Positions 1-8,039 of a stretch of 48,830 nt of DNA are shown piece after piece. The translations under genes were made by a program, and so were the position numbers. The DNA comes from JBIOWF01 sp044868295 (GTDB taxonomy: Bacteria; Actinomycetota; Actinomycetes; Streptosporangiales; Streptosporangiaceae). The stretch is from contig JBIOWF010000138.1 in assembly GCA_044868295.1 (NCBI GenBank), forward strand, positions 1-48,830. The letters run 5' to 3'. How positions within the stretch are numbered: the first letter of the stretch is position 1; the number at the start of each line of letters is the position of its first letter. A model generated the notes under the pieces. It was not told where the DNA came from and made no database searches. It was given only the letters and a program-made list of their open reading frames with translations.

Positions 1-438
1 GCCGGGGATGACCAGCACGATGGAATCCGGCCCGAGACCCCGCCCGGACGTGGCCGGCTCCCGCTGCGGCCGGCGGGCCGGCTGGATCCGCGGCTGCGGG
101 AACGCCTGAGGTCCAGGCATTCCCGGATGCGCGACCGGGGGCGCGGCCGGCATGGGCGTCGCCATGGGGTGCGCCGGCGCCCCGCTGAACGCGGGGGCCC
201 CGGCATGCGCCATCTGGGGAACGGCGGCACCCGTGGCGGGCTGAGCGGGCCCGTCGGCGGCACGACCACCGGCGGGGAACAAGTCGTGGCGCCTCAACAA
301 CGCCCCGATCAGCAGACAGACCGCGGACAGCACACTGATCACGATCGACCACATCACGAGGAACGGCTTCGCCAGAACCACGCCCGCGATGAGGAGGACG
401 ATGGCGGCGAGGACGAGCGCCGCGCTGATGAGGATCAC
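1..438 (-). CDS. Two-helix membrane protein with Pro/Ala-rich tail, 3' end outside window
   Basis: An open frame of 146 codons starts at a GTG (438) with GGAGAG about 7 bases upstream and runs off the left edge of the window, so the protein is incomplete. Residues 2-20 and 27-47 are two closely spaced hydrophobic helices. They are followed by a charged RRHD turn and then a long Pro/Ala/Met-rich, presumably cytoplasmic, tail. I do not recognise the family. It lies 81 bases downstream of divIVA in the same orientation, so it may be the last gene of the dcw transcription unit. Function unknown. The coding call rests on the start signal, the absence of stops and the membrane pattern. Confidence 0.6.
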   Translation of the reverse strand, partial: MILISAALVLAAIVLLIAGVVLAKPFLVMWSIVISVLSAVCLLIGALLRRHDLFPAGGRAADGPAQPATGAAVPQMAHAGAPAFSGAPAHPMATPMPAAPPVAHPGMPGPQAFPQPRIQPARRPQREPATSGRGLGPDSIVLVIPG

Positions 439-454
439 AGGGGACTCTCCGAGC

Positions 455-471
455 TGTGACAGGCGGTCACA
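455..471. other. Short perfect hairpin after divIVA
   Basis: TGTGAC, five loop bases, GTCACA form a perfect 6-bp stem in the divIVA-membrane protein gap, just upstream of the GTG at 438. No T-run follows on the minus strand, so it is not a typical intrinsic terminator. It could be a processing or operator site, or chance. Confidence 0.25.
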
Positions 472-519
472 CGCCGACCTCTGGGACGGTTGCGCGTCAC
501 AGAAGCGAGTGGCCGACTG

Positions 520-1368
520 CTACCTGCGGTCGTTGTGCTGGCCGTCGGGGGTCTGGAACGCGCCGGAGTGGTTCGGGGCCTCCTGGGCGAACGGGTTCGG
601 CCCGCCGGCCATCGGCTGACCGCCCTGCGCGGCGGCGTGCGCCATCGCGGGGGGACCGCCCACGATCGGGAAGGCGCCGCTGCCCTCGGCCGAAACGTTC
701 AGCTCGGCGAGCTGGTTCTCCAGGTACAGCTTCAGGCGGCTGCGGTACTCCCGCTCGAAGCTGCGCAGCTCCTCGACCTTGCGCTCCAACTCGTCACGGG
801 TCTGCACGAGCGTGCCCATGGCCTGACGGTGCCGCTCCTGCGCGTCCCGCTCAAGCGTCTCGGCGCGGGCGCGGGCGTCACCGATGATCTGCTCGGCCTG
901 GCGGCGTGCCTTGCCAAGGATGTCATCGGCCTCGCGCCGGGCGCGGGTCACCGTCTCGTCCGCCTCCCGGCGGGCGTCGGCGATCGCCTGGTCGGCGGTC
1001 TGCTGCGCGAGCGCGAGCACGCGGGCCGCGGTGTCCATGTTGTCCTCGGCGGGCGGCATGCTCATGACCGGCACCGGCTCGGGGCGCACGGGCTCCGGGG
1101 GCTTCATGGGCTCCGGCTGCGGCATCATCATCTCGGGCTTCGGCTCGGCCACCGGTGCGGGCGCCATGGCCATGCCCATGCCGCCGGGCACCTTGCCACG
1201 CAGGCATTCAGCCAGCTTGGCGCGGAGCTCCTCGTTCTCCTGAATGAGGCGGTCGAGCTCCGCCTCCACCTCATCGAGGAAAGCGTCAACCTCCTCCTCG
1301 TCGTACCCCGGCCTCAGCCTGGTGGTACTGAACTGCTTGTTCCGCACATCGGCGGGCGTCAGCGGCAT
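520..1368 (-). CDS. divIVA: DivIVA/Wag31 polar growth and septum-site protein
   Basis: This 282-residue protein begins MPLTPADVRNKQF, the conserved DivIVA N-terminal membrane-targeting module (residues 1-55, with the segment LRPGYDEEEVDAFLDEVE). A Pro/Met-rich linker follows (about 60-105), then a long heptad-type coiled coil (about 115-225) rich in Ala, Arg and Glu, and a disordered Gly/Pro/Asn tail. Actinobacterial DivIVA recruits the cell-wall machinery to poles and septa. The ATG at 1368 is preceded by AAGGAGATCC. It sits in the usual position downstream of yggT and sepF. Length and order match the family, and nothing looks broken. Confidence 0.97.
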   Translation of the reverse strand: MPLTPADVRNKQFSTTRLRPGYDEEEVDAFLDEVEAELDRLIQENEELRAKLAECLRGKVPGGMGMAMAPAPVAEPKPEMMMPQPEPMKPPEPVRPEPVPVMSMPPAEDNMDTAARVLALAQQTADQAIADARREADETVTRARREADDILGKARRQAEQIIGDARARAETLERDAQERHRQAMGTLVQTRDELERKVEELRSFEREYRSRLKLYLENQLAELNVSAEGSGAFPIVGGPPAMAHAAAQGGQPMAGGPNPFAQEAPNHSGAFQTPDGQHNDRR

Positions 1369-1417
1369 TTGGATCTCCTTGGCGCGCTTGGAGTCTGTCC
1401 GGAGGGACGGTTCCCGA

Positions 1418-1705
1418 TCAACGAAGCGCGGTCACGACTTGGATCAAGACCAAGACGACAATGAACAGCACTGTGAAGCTTAGGTCAAAGGCCACCGTAC
1501 CCAACCTGAGGGGCGGAATGAAACGGCGGAGAAATTTGAGAGGTGGGTCGGTCGCCGTATACGTGGCCTCCGCCAGCACCAGGACGACGCCGGAAGGGCG
1601 CCAGGAGCGAGCGAACGCCTGCACCGTCTCAAAGATCATTCTGCCGATCAGCAGGACCAGGTAAAGGGACAGGACAACGACCAAGATCTCACTAACGATC
1701 CCCAC
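1418..1705 (-). CDS. YggT family membrane protein
   Basis: This is a 95-residue protein with an N-terminal hydrophobic helix (about 6-25), a central segment ATDPPLKFLRRFIPPLRLG and a second helix (about 70-92). That is the architecture of the YggT family: two membrane helices joined by a conserved Pro/Arg loop. I chose the GTG at 1705, preceded by AGGCGGGG, because the upstream extension of the frame (to 1756) is arginine/glycine-rich with no family resemblance. YggT genes usually lie between sepF and divIVA in Actinobacteria, as here. The molecular role is not established; association with division and envelope genes is the main clue. Confidence 0.88.
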   Translation of the reverse strand: MGIVSEILVVVLSLYLVLLIGRMIFETVQAFARSWRPSGVVLVLAEATYTATDPPLKFLRRFIPPLRLGTVAFDLSFTVLFIVVLVLIQVVTALR

Positions 1706-1807
1706 GGTCCAGCCCCGCCTCCATCTTGTCCCGCAGCCTCCGGTCCCCGTGGGCACCGCTCAGCCGTTCACTGTTCATGTTGGAACTCTAATGCCCCTTG
1801 CGCGACA

Positions 1808-2329
1808 TTAGCTCTGGTTGAAGAATCCGCGTTCCGCGATTCGGGCCTTGTCCTCGGCGGTCACCTCAACGTTGGCAGGGGACAACAGGAACACCTTGTT
1901 CGTAACACGTTCGATGCTCCCATGTAGGCCAAAGACCAGACCCGCCGCGAAATCAACAAGACGCTTCGCGTCGCTGTCAACCATCTCGGTCAAATTCATG
2001 ATCACCGGGGTGCCTTCGCGGAAGTGCTCCCCAATCGTCCGCGCCTCGTTGTACGTCCGGGGGTGAAGGGTCGTAATACGCGCCAGATCGGTCGTACGGC
2101 GCTCCAGAACCGCCGTCGAGGGTCGAGGCACCGGCAGGGGTGTCTCGCCGTCCTCCTCGCGCTCCTGGGACTCCGCCGGGGTTCCCGAGGCTCCGACCAC
2201 GAAGCCGCGGCGGGGCGACTCGTAGTCGTCGTCGGTGTACTCCTCGTAGTCGGTCCCGTACCTGTCTTCGTAGCGGTCGTCCTCCACGAGACCGAGGTAG
2301 ACCGCCATCTTGCGCATCGCGCCGGCCAT
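1808..2329 (-). CDS. sepF: SepF, FtsZ-ring membrane anchor and bundling protein
   Basis: The 173-residue protein starts MAGAMRKMAVYLGLVEDD, the amphipathic N-terminal helix typical of actinobacterial SepF. An acidic Tyr/Asp linker covers about 18-75, and the conserved globular SepF domain covers about 80-165 (arcs VIMNLTEM, DAKRLVDFAAGL and KVFLLSPANVEV). Actinobacteria lack FtsA, and SepF tethers FtsZ to the membrane. The ATG at 2329 has GGAGG about 10 bases upstream. The stop is TAA, which is rare in this GC-rich window, and a weak CTAATG/CATTAG inverted repeat overlaps it. Confidence 0.97.
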   Translation of the reverse strand: MAGAMRKMAVYLGLVEDDRYEDRYGTDYEEYTDDDYESPRRGFVVGASGTPAESQEREEDGETPLPVPRPSTAVLERRTTDLARITTLHPRTYNEARTIGEHFREGTPVIMNLTEMVDSDAKRLVDFAAGLVFGLHGSIERVTNKVFLLSPANVEVTAEDKARIAERGFFNQS

Positions 2330-2461
2330 CGCTCGTCGTCCTCCGTGTTGCCCGGTCGAATCTTCAAGGTCCTCATTGGAAGGCCAGGGCGGAAGCCGTA
2401 CCCCCTCTTGGCTAACCGCTGATCGACCTCAATGCGGACACCAAGGTCCACTTGGGGGACA

Positions 2462-3163
2462 TTACCTGACGAAGAGCTTCCGGCGACCGAGCAACGCCGT
2501 ACCGACACGCAGGTGTGTCGCGCCGTTGGCTATCGCCTGGGCGATATCCCCGCTCATGCCGGCGGATATGACATCCGCCCCGGGATGCTCTTTCTGTACG
2601 GCTTGCGCAACACCCCATAACCGGGCGAACGCCTCACCTGGGTCCTCTCCGAGCGGCGCGACCGCCATGACCCCGCGCAGCCGTAACCCCTCCGCAGCGG
2701 CGACCGCCTCTGCCAGCGCCGGGACGTCGGCCGGGAGTGCCCCGCCACGTTCGGGCCCGGCGCCCAGCGCCACCTGCACGAGGCAGCCGACCTCGCGCCC
2801 ACTCCTGACCGCCTCCCGGCTCATGGCCTCGACCAGCCGATGGCGGTCCACCGAGTGGACGACGTCGGCGTAGGAGACGACCGACCGGACCTTGTTGGTC
2901 TGCAACTGGCCGATGAAGTGCCAGGTGACCGGGAGATCTGCGCAGTCGGCCGCCTTCGCCGCCGCCTCCTGGTCCCGGTTCTCCCCGATGTCCGTCACCC
3001 CGAGGCCGGCCAGCAGCCGGACGTCGGAGGCGGGGTAGGTCTTGGTCACGGCGATGATCGTGACATCGGAACGGGCCCGGCCGGCGGCGCGGCACGCGTC
3101 GTCCACGCGCCGCTCCACGTCGGCCAGGCCCGCGGCGATCTCGTCGCGTCGTGCGTCAGTCAC
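2462..3163 (-). CDS. YggS/PROSC family PLP-binding protein
   Basis: This 233-residue type III fold PLP-binding protein helps keep free pyridoxal phosphate and amino/keto acid pools balanced; it has no proven catalytic activity. The PLP lysine is K41 in IAVTKTYPA. Other family marks are GENRDQEA, WHFIGQLQTNK and GMSGDIAQAI...LRVGTALLG near the C-terminus. It begins 12 bases after the ftsZ stop, so it is probably cotranscribed. In many actinomycetes a multicopper-oxidase-like YfiH/PgeF gene separates ftsZ and yggS; here there is no room for one. Confidence 0.95.
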   Translation of the reverse strand: MTDARRDEIAAGLADVERRVDDACRAAGRARSDVTIIAVTKTYPASDVRLLAGLGVTDIGENRDQEAAAKAADCADLPVTWHFIGQLQTNKVRSVVSYADVVHSVDRHRLVEAMSREAVRSGREVGCLVQVALGAGPERGGALPADVPALAEAVAAAEGLRLRGVMAVAPLGEDPGEAFARLWGVAQAVQKEHPGADVISAGMSGDIAQAIANGATHLRVGTALLGRRKLFVR

Positions 3164-3175
3164 GTGTGCCGGGCA

Positions 3176-4672
3176 TCACTTGAGGAAGTCGGGCACATCG
3201 AGCTCTTCCTCCTGCTCCTCGAACACCACTGGGCGGCGGGGAGCCGGCTGGGTGACCCGCGAGGTGATCGGAGTCGGCGGCTCAGGGGTGGGGCGCGGGA
3301 TCGAGAACGGTCCAGTGGTCGTTGTGGTCTGCTCCGGCCGCGCGCCGTCGGAGACCTCACGGCCGAACGGCGTCGCGCTCTCCCCCGCCGAGGCGGCCGC
3401 GGGCTGCGGCGCGGACGCCGGAGCCGTGGCCGCCGGGGTCACGGGCGCGGAGGTCACGGGCGCAGAGGTCGCGAGTGCCGGAGCCGTGGCCGCCGCCATC
3501 GAGGGAGCCGAGGAGGGAGCGCCGACCGGCCGGGCGAAGGAGGGCTGCTCCGCCCGTGGCTCAGGCCGTGCCGGAGCCGGAGCGGGAGTCGCGGGCCGTG
3601 CCACCGCGTTCGACGCGGCCGCGGCCGCCGTCGATGCGGTGGGCGATCCGGACGCCGGCGTCGCGGCGCGGGCCGGCTGCGGCCGCGCCGCGGACTGCGG
3701 TGGGGCGACGGCCGGCTTCTCCGGGATCGGCTCGTCGAATCCGGCGGCGATGACCGTCACCCGGACCTCGTCGCCGAGCGCGTCGTCGATGACCGTACCG
3801 AAGATGATGTTGGCGTCCGACGCGGCGGCGTTGGACACCAGCTGGGCCGCCTCGTTGATCTCGAACAGGCCCAGGTCGGATCCGCCCGCGATGGACAGCA
3901 GCACGCCGTGGGCGCCGTCGATGCTGGCCTCCAGCAGCGGGCTGGACACCGCCATCTCCGCGGCCGCGACCGAGCGGTCGTCACCACGGGCGTGCCCGAT
4001 GCCCATGAGCGCGGAACCCGCGCCCGACATGACGGATTTCACGTCGGCGACGTCGAGGTTGATCAAGCCGGGTGTGGTGATCAGATCGGTTATGCCCTGC
4101 ACACCCGAGAGCAGCACCTGGTCGGCGGCCTTGAAGGCGTCCAGCACGCTCACCTGGCGGTCCGAGATGGACAGCAGCCGGTCGTTCGGAATGACGATCA
4201 GCGTGTCCACCTCCTCACGCAGGGTCTCGATGCCGGCCTCGGCCTGCATCGCCCGGCGCTTGCCCTCGAAGCTGAAGGGCCTGGTGACGACTCCTATGGT
4301 CAGAGCGCCCAGCGAGCGGGCGATGTTGGCCACGACCGGCGCGCCGCCGGTGCCCGTGCCACCGCCCTCCCCCGCGGTGACGAAGACCATGTCGGCGCCC
4401 TTGATGACCTCCTCGATCTCCTCCCGGTGGTCTTCGGCGGCCTTGCGCCCCACCTCCGGGTTCGCCCCGGCCCCGAGGCCCCGGGTGAGCTCCCGGCCGA
4501 CGTCGAGTTTCACATCGGCGTCACTCATCAGCAGCGCCTGGGCGTCGGTGTTGATGGCGATGAACTCGACGCCCTTGAGTCCCTCCTCGATCATCCGGTT
4601 GACGGCGTTCACTCCGCCGCCGCCTATGCCGACGACCTTGATGACCGCGAGGTAGTTCTGCGGTGCTGCCAC
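3176..4672 (-). CDS. ftsZ: FtsZ, tubulin-like division GTPase
   Basis: FtsZ polymerises into the Z-ring. The GTPase core covers about residues 8-315. The GTP-binding glycine loop GGGTGTG is at 103-109 and the T7 synergy loop NLDVAD at 205-210. A long Ala/Pro-rich linker (about 320-480) precedes the conserved C-terminal peptide ELDVPDFLK that binds SepF. At 498 residues it is longer than typical actinobacterial FtsZ (about 380-470); the excess is all linker. The ATG at 4672 follows a 208-base gap after ftsQ that carries an inverted repeat and a TTGACA hexamer, so ftsZ probably has its own promoter in addition to readthrough. Confidence 0.99.
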   Translation of the reverse strand: MAAPQNYLAVIKVVGIGGGGVNAVNRMIEEGLKGVEFIAINTDAQALLMSDADVKLDVGRELTRGLGAGANPEVGRKAAEDHREEIEEVIKGADMVFVTAGEGGGTGTGGAPVVANIARSLGALTIGVVTRPFSFEGKRRAMQAEAGIETLREEVDTLIVIPNDRLLSISDRQVSVLDAFKAADQVLLSGVQGITDLITTPGLINLDVADVKSVMSGAGSALMGIGHARGDDRSVAAAEMAVSSPLLEASIDGAHGVLLSIAGGSDLGLFEINEAAQLVSNAAASDANIIFGTVIDDALGDEVRVTVIAAGFDEPIPEKPAVAPPQSAARPQPARAATPASGSPTASTAAAAASNAVARPATPAPAPARPEPRAEQPSFARPVGAPSSAPSMAAATAPALATSAPVTSAPVTPAATAPASAPQPAAASAGESATPFGREVSDGARPEQTTTTTGPFSIPRPTPEPPTPITSRVTQPAPRRPVVFEEQEEELDVPDFLK

Positions 4673-4734
4673 GACGAGGGGCCTTTCCGCTCGTTTTCGT
4701 GCGGGCGGCGCCCGCGCTGTCTCAAAACTCTTAC

Positions 4735-4770
4735 CCTCAAGTTGAGATTTAGAGTTATGTCAACCTGAGG
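4735..4770 (-). promoter_or_regulatory. AT-rich inverted repeat with TTGACA upstream of ftsZ
   Basis: On the minus strand, CCTCAGGTTGA, a 14-base AT-rich spacer and TCAACTTGAGG form an 11-bp inverted repeat with one mismatch. A consensus-like -35 hexamer TTGACA spans the end of the left arm. The segment ends 63 bases before the ftsZ ATG and is much richer in A+T than its surroundings. I read it as a promoter/operator region. No clean -10 at 16-18 bp is visible, so the exact promoter is not assigned. Confidence 0.5.
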
Positions 4771-4880
4771 ATTGATACGGACAGTAGGGTTGCGCCTCAC
4801 CCGGGTCAACTAACCGGGCCTCTAGACCGCCCGGCGTGTCGCGGCCTGTCCCATTCGCACTTGACCTCCCGTGAGAAATC

Positions 4881-5540
4881 TCACTTGACCGTGACCACGT
4901 CCGGAGAGCTCACGTCGTAGCTGGCCGCGGGCGTGCGGAGAAGTGTCTTGAGAACCCTGGCCTTCTCCACGGGCCGCTCCGCGTCCCCCCAGATCACCGT
5001 ACGGCCGTCGCTCAGGCGCAGGGACACCCATTGTCCGGACGGCGCCCGCACCTCGCGGACCCGGCGCAGGACGTCCGCCGGAAGGGACTGCAGGACCTTC
5101 AACGCCGTCCGCGTCGCCGGGTCCGCCTGTCCCGGCCGCTGAACCCGCAGGACGGGCAGCCGGGGCGGCGCCACGTCCACAGTCTCAAGGACGACCCCGA
5201 ACCGGTCCACGATCGCCGTCCCGCCGCCCGTCGGCACCGCGGCGACCGGTGCGCGCTCCACGATCGCGACGCGCACCGTCCCGGGCCAGGATCGGTCCGC
5301 GCGCACCGACTCCACCGCGCGCAACCCGGCGACCCGTCGGTCGACCTCGCCGAGGTCGACCGTGGCCATCGGCGTGCCGGCCGGGATCCCCGCCACCCGG
5401 CGCACCTCCTCGGCGGGCACCGTGGCGTTGCCGGTGACCACGACGTTCCGCACGCCGAGGATCGACGAGAAGAACACCACCCACGTGGCGGACCCCACCA
5501 CCCCGCCCGCGAGCAGGGTGGCGAACGTGGTCCGCCACAT
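4881..5540 (-). CDS. ftsQ: FtsQ, divisome bitopic membrane protein
   Basis: This is a 219-residue bitopic protein. Its transmembrane helix is almost at the N-terminus (about 5-28), followed by a POTRA domain (about 30-98, LGVRNVVVTGNATVPAEEVRRVAG) and the FtsQ/DivIB beta domain ending about 215. FtsQ bridges the FtsL/DivIC pair and peptidoglycan synthases. Two starts are possible. The ATG at 5540 has GGTGAGG six bases upstream. A GTG at 5552 overlaps the murC stop as GTGA and would add four residues. I prefer the ATG for its ribosome site. Either way it is coupled to murC. Confidence 0.93.
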   Translation of the reverse strand: MWRTTFATLLAGGVVGSATWVVFFSSILGVRNVVVTGNATVPAEEVRRVAGIPAGTPMATVDLGEVDRRVAGLRAVESVRADRSWPGTVRVAIVERAPVAAVPTGGGTAIVDRFGVVLETVDVAPPRLPVLRVQRPGQADPATRTALKVLQSLPADVLRRVREVRAPSGQWVSLRLSDGRTVIWGDAERPVEKARVLKTLLRTPAASYDVSSPDVVTVK

Positions 5541-5548
5541 GGCCGACC

Positions 5549-6946
5549 TCACCGCTCGGCCAGCACCGCGACGATGTGAGGTCCGAGCTCGGTCACGTCG
5601 CCCGCGCCCATCGTGAGCACGATGTCCCCGGCGCGGGCCCGTTCGGCCACCAGAGCCGGCACGGCCGAGCGATCGGGCGCGTAGGCGACCCGCTCCGACG
5701 GGAGCGGCACCTTCCCGGCCACGAGAGCGCCGGAGACGCCGGGCTCGGGATCCTCGCGAGCCCCGTACACTTCCATGACGATCGCCTCGTCCGCCAGGCC
5801 CAGCGCCTCGCCGAACTCCTTGGCGAAGAACCTGGTGCGCGAGTAGAGGTGCGGCTGGAAGACCGCGATCACCCGCCCGCTGTCGGAGACGACGTCGCGC
5901 GCCGCCCGCAGGTCGGCGGCGAGCTCCGTCGGGTGGTGGGCGTAGCTGTCGAACACCGACACACCGCCCGCCTCGCCCTTGGCCTCGAACCTGCGCTTGG
6001 CCCCGGTGAACGCGGCCAGGCCATCCCTGACCTCGTCGAACGGCACGCCCAGCTCCATGGCCACGGCGATCACCGCCGTCGCGTTGAGCGCGTTGTGCCG
6101 TCCGGGCACGGCCAGCCGTACGCTGCCGAGCCCGGAGACGGCGAACTCCACGCCCAGCCCGCGCGGGCAGACGTCCACGGTCCGGAGATCGGCGTCGGCG
6201 GCCTGGCCGTACGTGACGACCTTGAGCCCGCGCGCCCGCGCGAGGGGCGCCAGCGCCGCCGCGCCCGGGTCGTCGGCGCACAGGACCAGCACCTCTCCCA
6301 CCCGCTCGACGAAGCGCCCGAAGCTGTCGTGGACGGCCTGCGGGTCGCCGTAGTTGTCCAGGTGATCGGCCTCGACGTTGGTCACGACCGCGATGCGCGG
6401 CGCCAGCATGAGGAACGATCCGTCGCTCTCGTCGGCCTCCGCCACGAAGACGTCACCCGTGCCCTCGTCGGCTCCGAGGCCGGTCGTGACGAGCTGGCCG
6501 CCAACGCAGTAGGAGGGGTCGGCGCCGCATTTCTGCAGCGCCACCGTGAGCATCGAGGTCGTCGTGGTCTTGCCGTGGGTGCCGGCGATCGCGATGCCGT
6601 TGCGCCCGGCCATCACCGCCGCCAGCGCGGCGGCCCGCGGAATCACGCGCAGGTTCTGGCGCAACGCCTCCCCGAGCTCCGGATTGGAGTCGCGGATCGC
6701 CGTGGAGACGACCACCGTGTTCACGTCCCTGATGTGCGACGCCGCGTGACCCACGTGCACCACGGCACCCAGGTCGCGCAGCTCGCTCAGCATGTCCGAG
6801 GTGCGCGCGTCGCTGCCCGAAACGGGCACGCCCCGCTTGAGCAGGATGCGCGCGATGCCGGACATGCCCGCACCGCCGATGCCGATGAAATGCACCCGGC
6901 CCAGCTCCTCGGCGGGGATGGGCTCCACGAGTTTGACGAGACTCAT
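5549..6946 (-). CDS. murC: MurC, UDP-N-acetylmuramate-L-alanine ligase
   Basis: MurC adds L-alanine to UDP-MurNAc using ATP, the first step of stem peptide assembly in the cytoplasm. The 465-residue protein has the N-terminal Rossmann motif FIGIGGAGMSGIA, the ATP loop AGTHGKTTT, the EADESDGSF segment and DSYAHHPTE of the Mur ligase family. The ATG at 6946 overlaps the murG stop as ATGA, and an upstream extension of the frame has murG in another frame, so 6946 is firm. All key residues seem present. Confidence 0.98.
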   Translation of the reverse strand: MSLVKLVEPIPAEELGRVHFIGIGGAGMSGIARILLKRGVPVSGSDARTSDMLSELRDLGAVVHVGHAASHIRDVNTVVVSTAIRDSNPELGEALRQNLRVIPRAAALAAVMAGRNGIAIAGTHGKTTTTSMLTVALQKCGADPSYCVGGQLVTTGLGADEGTGDVFVAEADESDGSFLMLAPRIAVVTNVEADHLDNYGDPQAVHDSFGRFVERVGEVLVLCADDPGAAALAPLARARGLKVVTYGQAADADLRTVDVCPRGLGVEFAVSGLGSVRLAVPGRHNALNATAVIAVAMELGVPFDEVRDGLAAFTGAKRRFEAKGEAGGVSVFDSYAHHPTELAADLRAARDVVSDSGRVIAVFQPHLYSRTRFFAKEFGEALGLADEAIVMEVYGAREDPEPGVSGALVAGKVPLPSERVAYAPDRSAVPALVAERARAGDIVLTMGAGDVTELGPHIVAVLAER

Positions 6947-8022
6947 CGGCTGGCGATCTCCAAAACCTTGCGGGCGAGGGTCACGTCGGCGTCCTTGCGG
7001 CCCATCCTGCCCGCGGCCTCGGACATGCCGGCCACGCGCTCCGGGTCGTTCAGGAGCGGCACCAGCGTCCTGCGGATCCACTCGGGCGTCAGGTCCGCGT
7101 CGTCCACCAGCAGGCCGCCGCCCGCCGCGACGATCGGCTCGGCGTTGAGCCGCTGCTCGCCGTTGCCGTGCGGCAGCGGGACGTACGCCGCGGGCAGCCC
7201 CACGGCCGTGAGCTCCGCGCACGTCATGGCGCCGCTGCGGCACAGCACCAGGTCGGACGCGGCGTACGCGAGGTCCATGCGGTCCACGTAGGGCAGGATC
7301 ACGTACTGCGGGTCGCCGGGAGGCGGCTCTACCTCGACGGTGTTCTTCGGCCCGATCACGTGCAGCACCTGGATGCCCGCCGCCCGGAGGCTGGGCGCCG
7401 CGTCGAGCGCCGCCCTGTTGACCGAGCGGGCGCCCTGCGAGCCGCCGAACACCAGCAGCGTCGGCCGGTCCGACTCCAGCCCGAAATACGACCTGGCCTT
7501 GTCGCCCAGGGAGAAACGGTCCATGGTCACGACCTCGTGGCGCAGCGGGATGCCGACATACTCCGCGTTGGGCAGCGAGGCGTCCGGATGGCCGGTGAAG
7601 ACGTGGTCGGTCAGCCGCGCGCCGAGACGGTTCGCGAGACCGGGCCGCGGGTTGGCCTCGTGCACCACGATCGGGATCCCGCGGCGCCTCGCCGCGATGT
7701 AGCCCGGCGTGGCGACGTAGCCGCCGAAACCGACCAGGACATCCGCCTGGACCCGATCCAGCACACCCACCGCCGCGTTGATCGCCCCGGCCAGCCGGCC
7801 GGGAACGGCCAGCAGCTGCGGCGTGATCGCGCGTGGCAGCGGCACAGCCGGTATCAGCGCCAGATCGTAGCCGCGAGCCGGCACCAGCCGGGTCTCCAGA
7901 CCTCGCTCGGTGCCGAGGCAGGTGATCCCGATCGCGGGGTCCAGCTGCCGAAGCGCGTCGGCCAGCGCGAGCGCCGGCTCAATATGGCCGGCCGTCCCGC
8001 CGCCGGCGAGGACCACCCTCAT
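6943..8022 (-). CDS. murG: MurG, lipid II-forming GlcNAc transferase
   Basis: MurG transfers GlcNAc from UDP-GlcNAc to lipid I at the inner face of the membrane. The 359-residue GT-B fold enzyme shows GGGTAGHIEPALAL at the N-terminus, VGFGGYVATPG, the C-domain LVFGGSQGARSVN and the UDP-GlcNAc loop CRSGAMTCAEL. The ATG at 8022 has AGGGAG about five bases upstream. A second ATG seven codons upstream (8043) lies almost at the ftsW end and is less likely. The 3' end overlaps murC by four bases. Confidence 0.98.
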   Translation of the reverse strand: MRVVLAGGGTAGHIEPALALADALRQLDPAIGITCLGTERGLETRLVPARGYDLALIPAVPLPRAITPQLLAVPGRLAGAINAAVGVLDRVQADVLVGFGGYVATPGYIAARRRGIPIVVHEANPRPGLANRLGARLTDHVFTGHPDASLPNAEYVGIPLRHEVVTMDRFSLGDKARSYFGLESDRPTLLVFGGSQGARSVNRAALDAAPSLRAAGIQVLHVIGPKNTVEVEPPPGDPQYVILPYVDRMDLAYAASDLVLCRSGAMTCAELTAVGLPAAYVPLPHGNGEQRLNAEPIVAAGGGLLVDDADLTPEWIRRTLVPLLNDPERVAGMSEAAGRMGRKDADVTLARKVLEIASR

Positions 8023-8039
8023 GTCACTCCCTGTCCATG

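Noticed and set aside
1788..1811. CTAATG/CATTAG inverted repeat overlapping the sepF stop as a terminator
   Set aside because: A six-base stem with a 12-base loop and no T-run is too weak to call.
2840..4768. Long plus-strand open frames opposite ftsZ, murC and ftsI
   Set aside because: They are the usual antisense shadows of high-GC coding DNA: His/Arg/Gly-rich products, no ribosome sites and no family resemblance.
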